Source: JAGXFP01 sp039714535 (GTDB lineage: Bacteria > Desulfobacterota > Desulfobulbia > Desulfobulbales > JAGXFP01). Taken from it: a stretch of 10,521 nt of DNA. Location of the stretch: positions 1-10,521 of the forward strand of contig JBDLJC010000073.1 of NCBI GenBank assembly GCA_039714535.1, written 5' to 3'. The notes under the pieces were generated by a model, which was not told the origin of the DNA, did not search any database, and saw nothing but the letters and a program-made list of their open reading frames with translations. Of this stretch, positions 6,701 to 10,521 are shown in pieces (position 1 is the stretch's first letter; the number at the start of each line of letters is the position of its first letter). The translations under genes were made by a program, and so were the position numbers.

Positions 6701-9471
6701 CCCACCAGATATGACAGGGGAGACAACATCACGCTGTTACTGGCAGACACACTCCTGCCGCCGTCCGGCTCAAAGCCTTCGACCTCAAAATTTAACTGAT
6801 AGGTCCCTTTATCAAACCGGTCCAACGCAATGTCGAAAGATGCCCGTCCCTGTTCATCGGTCTTGGTATCATCCAGTGTTTCACTCAGAGACAAGGGCTT
6901 GTCTTTCCGGTCACTGAAGGGATCGTGGAAGATAAATTCTTTATACTCCTTGAATTTAAAGCCGGTCGGGCGCACGCTTATCTGACCGGACACCTTCCGA
7001 TTCTGGGCCGGGGTGCCAAACAGGTTCTCAAGTTTGATCTCCGCCCGGATCATCTCACCGGTAAACCAGCCCTTTTTATCAGCCCCGACCAGGCGGCTTT
7101 CCATCTTGAGGGTGTCAGGTTGAAATTCTTCCACCCGAAAAGCAGAACTACCGATCATTTCCCCCCGATGCCCGTTTTTCCTGACAAGATAGACGTATAG
7201 CTTGTAGGCCCCGGTTTCGGAGGTGGGCTCGGTGCCATAGGAGAAATCGATAAATCCTTTTTCGGGAAGCTTAATTTTCTCTACCTTTGCCTCATTATTG
7301 CGCGGCCCCCTGACCACCAACTCCAGGGGGATACCGTCAACATTAGAGAGGTCTTCCCTCTTGACGATCACCCCGGCCTTGACCTCTTCACCGGGCCGAT
7401 AGATGCCCCTGTCTGTAAAAGCATAGGCCGACAACCTGTTATTACTGATACCGCTGGCGCTGACACCGCCCACATCAAAGCTTGAGTAGTTGATCTGCCG
7501 GGACGATCGGTTAAAGGGAATAAAGGAAATATCTCGGGAGGTCTTAACCACGTAAACACTGGGCTCTTTCTCACGATGAAAATCCCTGGTACTGGCAAAA
7601 CGGACATGGCCGTCTTCCTGGGTCATCGCGGTGTAAAGGGGCAAACCGTTCAGGCCGAGAAGTTCGACCTTGGCGTTATTAACCGGCTGGCCGGTTTTCA
7701 TCGACTGGACAAAAACATCATGGGACTTATCGGAATTGTTTTTAACCAAGAGGCCAAGATCGGTAATAAGGATCAATCTCTTGTCGGTTTTACCGTGAAC
7801 CTCCCGGTTATTCTCCTTGTCCCAGCCCTTAACCTCCATAAAGAACAAGCCGAAGGCCCTGGAGGAGTTGCTCAGATACCGGGACAGATCCACCGAGGAG
7901 TAATTTGCCTCTTTGGGGTGAGCCGGTTTGAGGGTGATTATCTCTTCATGGAATTCAACAAGGTTTTTCTTGTCAAAGGAATAATTTCTAAAATGGGGGT
8001 CATTGATATCGCCGCTGGTCTGGCTGACGAGATGAGAAATCTGACCGGGCAACACTTTACCTACTGCTACTTTGAGATGCTTATGTCCTCGGGCCAAAAG
8101 GCTTAGTTTATGCGCACCGGAATTGGTCAGGATCGAACCTTCACCTACGAGTCTGACCTCTTTCGGATAGCGGGGAACGGCGAGAACATTATCGTAGATC
8201 GAAGCTTTGACAAAATTATTGGCCGACCTGAGCCCCTCATCTATCCGGACATAGAGATAACGGCCTTCCGGCGCATCGTAGCGGAAGCTGTAATCTTTTG
8301 AACCATCATGTTCATTGGGAATCAGAACCAGGTCCACTCTTGTCGAATAGGCTAGTACCCCCGCGGTCACCTCGCGGGGACTGCTCCAATACTTGGAGTT
8401 ACGTTTAGAATTACGTTCAGGCAACAGGTAAACCGTGAGCTTGGCTAACAACTCCTGCTCTGCGATGAAATCGGTGAAACCGAGCATCAGCAGTTGTTCA
8501 GGTTCCTGCTTTTCGTTAGGAACGATTCGGGTTCCGGACCTGCTTATCTTAAGAAAACTGAAGATGCTGGGAATCAACACCTCTTTCGCCAACGCTCTTT
8601 TCGAACCTCTGCCGCCAATGGCCGGCATAACCCCATCTTCTATCTCCAGCTTCATATAGTTGGATTCCTGGGGCAACTGGACAGGAACGGAGTGGACGTA
8701 GGCCTCCCGCTGATTTTTATCGAAGTCGACGGTATAGTCATATTTCCGGGCCATGACATTCATCGTCGAACCGGATGGCCGCATGGTCATCAGCAGCTTG
8801 TCAGAAAGACTGTCTTTATCAACCGGATGAGTAAAGGTCAAAGTTGTTACAACCTTCCTGACCGTGGGGGTCTTGGGGTCCTGATAAAATTCCAGATCAT
8901 TGATGGTTACCCTGAAGGGTTCGGTGGTGAATGAATAGGAACTGTCTTTCAGGCGAGTTTCTTCCGTGAAGATTGTTTTAGCAAGATCGACCGTATACTC
9001 AACTCCGGCCGGCCAATCCCTTTGCGGTTTGAAAACCAGACGCCGATCACTCTGCCAGCGCCACTCCCCTGGAATAGAGGGGCTCATCTCAATGCCCTGT
9101 TTTACAACCTTGCCGATCAAATCGATCCGGGCCACCGAAGGCTGCCCTTCAGGCCGCCGCTGCCCGCGCTTCAAACTTCCATAATCGTAGTCAAATTCCA
9201 ATTGCAAGTTATCCGGCACCGGATTTTCGACATTACGGGTAAGATCGGGGGCATCAACAACTGCATCAACCAGAATAGGTTTGGGTAGCCCCTGGTAATA
9301 TTGATAACCAATAAAAGAGACAACAAGCAGGGCCAAGCCGATCCAGAATTCTCTGGGCCTTTTTTTTCTGGCTTTGTTTATGGCGCGTAGCCAGACCGGC
9401 GCAGTCCAGGAAAATCGTCCGATGAAAAAACCAATAACAAGCCCCGGTAAGCCCAGAATTTTTTTCAGCAT
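3724..9471 (-). CDS. Alpha-2-macroglobulin family protein, thioester-containing, membrane-anchored
   Basis: This 1915-residue YfhM-like bacterial macroglobulin is a bait-type inhibitor thought to trap proteases entering the periplasm and link to them through a thioester. A hydrophobic N-terminus (about 5 to 20), a basic loop (KARKKRPR) and a membrane helix (about 42 to 58) anchor it. Domains in order: an Ig-like domain with EWRWQSDRRLVFKP; macroglobulin repeats; DLGLLVK at about 571, opening a TG.PV..A.V.LL module; TDRGIYRPGEEVK at about 686; the A2M domain around 1258 (VFWSGVIEADSSERVVSFKV); the thioester domain with PHGCTEQ; and a C-terminal beta domain with VVDLLPGGFEV. The thioester is C1469-T-E-Q1472. 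C1469 is the only cysteine in the protein, so there is no lipobox, unlike E. coli YfhM, an inner-membrane lipoprotein of about 1650 residues. The ATG at 9471 has a weak GGAA binding site. It is the first gene of an operon with pbpC, matching the known pairing. Confidence 0.95.
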   Translation of the reverse strand: MLKKILGLPGLVIGFFIGRFSWTAPVWLRAINKARKKRPREFWIGLALLVVSFIGYQYYQGLPKPILVDAVVDAPDLTRNVENPVPDNLQLEFDYDYGSLKRGQRRPEGQPSVARIDLIGKVVKQGIEMSPSIPGEWRWQSDRRLVFKPQRDWPAGVEYTVDLAKTIFTEETRLKDSSYSFTTEPFRVTINDLEFYQDPKTPTVRKVVTTLTFTHPVDKDSLSDKLLMTMRPSGSTMNVMARKYDYTVDFDKNQREAYVHSVPVQLPQESNYMKLEIEDGVMPAIGGRGSKRALAKEVLIPSIFSFLKISRSGTRIVPNEKQEPEQLLMLGFTDFIAEQELLAKLTVYLLPERNSKRNSKYWSSPREVTAGVLAYSTRVDLVLIPNEHDGSKDYSFRYDAPEGRYLYVRIDEGLRSANNFVKASIYDNVLAVPRYPKEVRLVGEGSILTNSGAHKLSLLARGHKHLKVAVGKVLPGQISHLVSQTSGDINDPHFRNYSFDKKNLVEFHEEIITLKPAHPKEANYSSVDLSRYLSNSSRAFGLFFMEVKGWDKENNREVHGKTDKRLILITDLGLLVKNNSDKSHDVFVQSMKTGQPVNNAKVELLGLNGLPLYTAMTQEDGHVRFASTRDFHREKEPSVYVVKTSRDISFIPFNRSSRQINYSSFDVGGVSASGISNNRLSAYAFTDRGIYRPGEEVKAGVIVKREDLSNVDGIPLELVVRGPRNNEAKVEKIKLPEKGFIDFSYGTEPTSETGAYKLYVYLVRKNGHRGEMIGSSAFRVEEFQPDTLKMESRLVGADKKGWFTGEMIRAEIKLENLFGTPAQNRKVSGQISVRPTGFKFKEYKEFIFHDPFSDRKDKPLSLSETLDDTKTDEQGRASFDIALDRFDKGTYQLNFEVEGFEPDGGRSVSASNSVMLSPLSYLVGYKSDGRLGYINKDKERTVELIAVDPLLKRLAKEALATRLLEIQRVSTLVKQRNGTYKYQTVTREKEIDTGTIDVVEEGTKYILPSSVPGDFVLEIYGETGLRLSRIKFTVVGHGNLTGDLEKNAELKLKLNKKDYKPGEIIEMNITAPYTGSGLITIESDKVHTHKWFSTSTTGTMQTIKVPAGLEGNAYLNVAFIRSTDSREIFTSPLSYAVVPFTIDRSKRQVEVELKVPDLVEPGRKMDITYQTSRPSRIVVFAVDEGILQVAKYKTPAPLDHFLRKRSLGVTTLQILDLILPEFDLVRAVSASGGGERARKALAKNLNPFARKVDAPAVFWSGVIEADSSERVVSFKVPDSFAGKLRVMAVAVSEEAMGVTEAATLVRGPFVISPNVLTQAAPGDIFEVTVSIANMVENSGPEAMVDLEVVSSEHLEVIGESKASLKVGEGDEGKAKFKVRVKEKLGAASLRFIAELGDRVGQRTTSLSVRPAVPYYTSFVSGFADDGKVELSLPRKLYPDLARQKAAASASPLVLVDGLSSYLENFPHGCTEQVVSQVFPLVGLMTHPGFEPHSKAVRDRFEVLIDKLRQRQLAGGGFSFWPGGRNAAEYPSVYVMHFLIEAKDLGYSVPADMLQRGKDFLNGYVGRESHSLAEARVRANAIYLLTRLGTVSTNYLVNLQTYLDKSYRQSWKDDLTAVYMAATYQLLQKSNVAEELIGHYRMGSKSDLQYGDFHSILTRDAQYVYLLANHFGSLADHLDGEDLLRFVEPVFHGEYNTISAAYSILALGAYSKRLGVDFAEKIDFTASFGDDAGVKLQSMPSPFLATGFDTGVSKIDITALDAIFYIVSQAGFNRELPAKEIRDGFEIIREYLSEDGEEITSFEQGKEITVRLRVRALDGKSVSNVAVVDLLPGGFEVLRDSVPRTAYNWRADYVDVREDRVVFYGNFDTTMRELNYKVKLTSAGKFVIPPAYAGSMYDRGVQAVSKAGEFTVTGSK

Positions 9472-9524
9472 AATCCCATTCCGATTTAGTTTAGTTTTAG
9501 ATCAGCGAGAGACCCATTTTTAAA

Positions 9525-9539
9525 CAATTTGCTAAATTG
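9525..9539. promoter_or_regulatory. Palindrome in the macroglobulin leader
   Basis: A perfect 6-base inverted repeat with a 3-base centre (CAATTT-gct-AAATTG) lies about 55 bases before the macroglobulin start, downstream of the candidate promoter. It could be an operator, or it could be chance in an AT-rich leader. It has no trailing T-run that would make it a convincing terminator. Confidence 0.2.
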
Positions 9540-9621
9540 CCGTAGGGTCTAAGATGTAAAACATATCGTACAAATGGAGTTCTGTCTAGCAGTAGTGTCC
9601 AAGCCGGTAAGATTTTTCCAT

Positions 9622-9691
9622 CATTATATCAGCAGTTAAGGCTGGGGGGCAGAATAGGAGAAAAGGCGTCAAATGAACCGCCTGATTAGGT
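9622..9691 (-). repeat. Degenerate attC-like element closing the cassette
   Basis: Read on the minus strand, the stop codon of the 106-residue ORF lies inside ACCTAAT, a 6-of-7 match to the attC left box RYYYAAC. An arm TCAGGCGGTTCA follows, and about 30 bases later CTTAACTGCTGA. The arm pairs imperfectly with TTAACTGCTGA, as the two halves of an attC do. CTTAACT also resembles the usual L' box. The terminal GTTRRRY is missing: TGATATAATG stands in its place. This would fit either a decayed attC or the cassette end joined to a non-integron secondary site. The stop-codon overlap is typical of cassettes, but the match is weak. Confidence 0.33.
9623..9631 (-). promoter_or_regulatory. Candidate extended -10 promoter for the macroglobulin-pbpC operon
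   Basis: The minus strand reads TGaTATAAT, a perfect extended -10 (TGn followed by TATAAT). No good -35 box lies 17 bases upstream, which extended -10 promoters do not need. Transcription starting about 7 bases downstream would give a leader of roughly 145 bases before ATG at 9471. No better sigma-70 pair is seen between 9472 and 9620. It overlaps the degenerate attC-like element. Confidence 0.35.
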
Positions 9692-10006
9692 GTCATTGCG
9701 TTGGCTCCAGCCCTTCTTATAGGAAACGAAAAATACTTTCGTATTGCCCCAATATATGATCCAGCCCAATACTACGTAACTGACTAGTGAAGGAATAAGC
9801 CACTCAAAATTTCGCTCGTACAGCAAGATTGTAAAAACCAAAGAAATGACAGCAATGAAGATACAAAAAGCCTGCCTGTATTTTGTGTCGATGTCGACGG
9901 TGAATCTTTCACGGCAATTCGGACATATTCTGTAATTTTTTAAGACACCTTGGTGGCGAAGCTCCCGTATACAAATTTCAATATCACAGTGTGGACATGT
10001 TTTCAT
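9686..10006 (-). CDS. Zinc-ribbon protein with two membrane helices (CxxC-x20-CxxC)
   Basis: 106-residue protein starting MKTCPHCDIEICIREL. The N-terminal zinc ribbon has C4-P-H-C7 and C28-P-N-C31 separated by exactly 20 residues, as in the small CXXC-20-CXXC family (I recall TIGR04104), whose members also carry membrane helices. Two hydrophobic segments follow: about residues 46 to 62 (AFCIFIAVISLVFTILL) and about 69 to 87 (WLIPSLVSYVVLGWIIYWG). The tail is short and basic. The start has AGGTG eight bases upstream. It lies 11 bases after the stop of the 50-residue ORF, so the two form a small operon. Its stop codon falls inside an attC-like box, suggesting it is the last gene of an integron cassette. 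The biological role is unknown; a metal-binding membrane protein is all the sequence supports. Confidence 0.75.
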   Translation of the reverse strand: MKTCPHCDIEICIRELRHQGVLKNYRICPNCRERFTVDIDTKYRQAFCIFIAVISLVFTILLYERNFEWLIPSLVSYVVLGWIIYWGNTKVFFVSYKKGWSQRNDT

Positions 10007-10017
10007 GGAGAAAGCAC

Positions 10018-10170
10018 CTATTTTTGATGAGTTCCGCAGTCCTTACAGTTAAATTCAATATCGTAATAATACTCTGGCGGTGAAGAATATGTATTACCCA
10101 TATTTAATTTTATCTCATCTACAGGTAAGCGGTGCGTACTTTTATTTTTTGCTCTAACTTGCTTGCCCAT
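10018..10170 (-). CDS. Small protein with a cut-off zinc-ribbon domain (50 aa)
   Basis: Predicted 50-residue protein starting MGKQVRAKNKSTHRLPVDEI and ending YYYDIEFNCKDCGTHQK. The part NTYSSPPEYYYDIEFNCKDC matches the first half of a 'probable zinc-ribbon' domain (PF13451-like). In full-length members, CxDCG is followed by W-T-A-x-Q-Q-K-W and a second CxxC pair. Here a TAG comes five residues after the first CxxC, so only half of the metal site is encoded. The start is supported by GGAG six bases before ATG. It opens right behind the GTTAGCG end of an attC-like site, the usual position of a cassette gene. It ends 11 bases before the next ORF. It may be a decayed zinc-ribbon gene, or a functional short protein translationally coupled to its neighbour. 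Confidence 0.6.
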   Translation of the reverse strand: MGKQVRAKNKSTHRLPVDEIKLNMGNTYSSPPEYYYDIEFNCKDCGTHQK

Positions 10171-10181
10171 CAGTAGCTCCG

Positions 10182-10235
10182 GGCGCTAACATTTGAATTC
10201 AGCGGCTGGCCACCCGAACTTGACGCGTCAGCACC
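10182..10235 (-). repeat. attC-like integron recombination site
   Basis: On the minus strand the site ends in CTGAATTCAAATGTTAGCGCC. This closely follows the usual attC right half (CTTAATTCAGGCGTTAGGC pattern), including the R' core GTTRRRY as GTTAGCG. About 54 bases upstream, GGTGCTGAC pairs with GGCGCTAAC at 7 of 9 positions. It is followed by GCGTCAAGTTCGG, resembling the attC left-hand L'' arm (TCAAG...). The centre is GGGTGGCCAGCC. The site sits between the stop of a HicB-like gene and a new ribosome binding site plus ATG, as between two cassettes on the same strand. At 54 bases it is at the short end for attC, and the left box is imperfect. No integrase gene is visible in the window. 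Confidence 0.5.
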
Positions 10236-10268
10236 GCCCAGCCCCTACCAGTCCACTGCAGTGATTTA

Positions 10269-10371
10269 TTAACCCTTGGATGCTCTCGAAGAAACCGAAT
10301 GTTTCAGAACTTTTATGCAAAATTTATTTAAACTTTCTCCTGCCTGCAATGCTTTTATGGCAAGGGAGAGG
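10269..10371 (-). pseudogene. 3' end of a HicB-like antitoxin gene cut by an IS element
   Basis: Minus-strand frame from the IS boundary to a TAA at 10269, about 34 codons, reading HLSLAIKALQAGESLNKF, then CIKVLKHSV and a short tail. The pattern 'LH..LA..A...G.SLN.....L' is the ribbon-helix-helix DNA-binding end of HicB-type antitoxins and related Arc-like proteins. Everything upstream (the N-terminal HicB domain, and a HicA toxin gene that normally precedes it) is separated by the IS3-family element whose end lies at about 10372. The frame happens to stay open across the IS terminus, but that part is IS sequence. The gene stop is followed within about 35 bases by the attC-like site, so it was probably the last gene of a toxin-antitoxin cassette. 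Which RHH antitoxin subfamily it belongs to cannot be settled from this fragment. Confidence 0.5.
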
Positions 10372-10521
10372 TGGTCCCCAAAATTCGGACAGTGAGTTAA
10401 GGTGGGAAGCCGCACACTGACTAAGGAGATTACCATGAGCAAAATGAAACGAAAACGATATTCAGCAGAATTCAAAGCAAAGGTCGCTTTGGAAGCAATC
10501 AAGGGAGAGCAGACCTTAGCT
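10372..10521 (+). mobile_element. IS3-family insertion sequence, left end (partial)
   Basis: The element begins at about TGGTCCCCAAAATTCGGACA, the 5'-TG terminal repeat style of IS3-family elements, about 60 bases before the orfA start. It runs off the right edge, so the right inverted repeat, orfB and target duplication cannot be seen. The boundary is inferred from the TG terminus and from the switch out of the HicB-like frame on the opposite strand; it could be off by a few bases. Confidence 0.65.
10435..10521 (+). CDS. IS3-family transposase OrfA, 5' part
   Basis: The first 29 codons of a transposase orfA are present, reading MSKMKRKRYSAEFKAKVALE and then AIKGEQTLA. The run 'KR.YSAEFKAKVALEAI.G..T.AE' is the signature start of IS3-family OrfA, the helix-turn-helix DNA-binding subunit that is usually fused to the OrfB catalytic part by a -1 frameshift. 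A clear ribosome binding site, AAGGAG, lies seven bases before ATG at 10435. The gene is intact as far as it can be read and continues beyond the window. Confidence 0.88.
   Translation, partial: MSKMKRKRYSAEFKAKVALEAIKGEQTLA

Noticed and set aside
9484..9500. Short ACTAA-like tandem repeat before the macroglobulin start
   Set aside because: Only about three imperfect units in an AT-rich leader; too short to support a function.
10269..10502. One continuous 77-residue minus-strand gene
   Set aside because: Its first part is antisense to the IS terminus and the start of the orfA transposase gene. Only the part below about 10371 looks like a real protein (RHH domain).
1..10521. CRISPR array, tRNA, rRNA or riboswitch
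   Set aside because: I saw no regularly spaced repeats, no cloverleaf and no conserved riboswitch core by eye on either strand.

Overview
The window looks like a Gram-negative bacterial chromosome, possibly a deltaproteobacterium/Desulfobacterota-type organism. That placement rests only on overall protein flavour and is inference. Most of it is one two-gene operon on the minus strand: a 1915-residue bacterial alpha-2-macroglobulin (9471 to 3724) and pbpC, a class A penicillin-binding protein 1C (3727 to 1388). The two overlap by 4 bases (ATGA). This is the same pairing as yfhM-pbpC of E. coli: a periplasmic protease trap coupled to a peptidoglycan repair enzyme. The macroglobulin keeps the thioester motif (C1469-T-E-Q1472). 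It is anchored by an N-terminal membrane segment instead of a lipid, and C1469 is the only cysteine in the protein.

Downstream of pbpC (1 to 1400) the sequence is less orderly. A DUF1353-like reading frame has no start and loses its N-terminal part almost exactly at the pbpC stop codon. It is followed by a 55-residue acidic ORF with a good ribosome binding site. About 330 bases later comes a membrane-anchored sensor N-terminus whose frame closes at position 38, just where a Cache-type sensor should continue. This side reads as a scar zone of accessory gene fragments.

Upstream of the operon (9600 to 10521) the sequence has the grammar of an integron cassette array on the minus strand. From the right edge leftwards there is a partial IS3-family element (plus strand, starting at about 10372). 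It cuts a minus-strand ribbon-helix-helix gene that resembles the C-terminus of a HicB antitoxin (10371 to 10269). Next is an attC-like site of about 54 bases (10235 to 10182) ending in GTTAGCG. A ribosome binding site and ATG follow within about 20 bases and open a small cassette with two ORFs. One is a 50-residue protein that begins a zinc-ribbon domain and stops inside it; the other is a 106-residue CxxC-x20-CxxC zinc-ribbon protein with two membrane helices. The second stop codon lies inside a degenerate attC-like left box (9691 to 9622). Beside it is an extended -10 promoter candidate (TGaTATAAT) that could drive the macroglobulin-pbpC operon. No integron integrase is present in the window.
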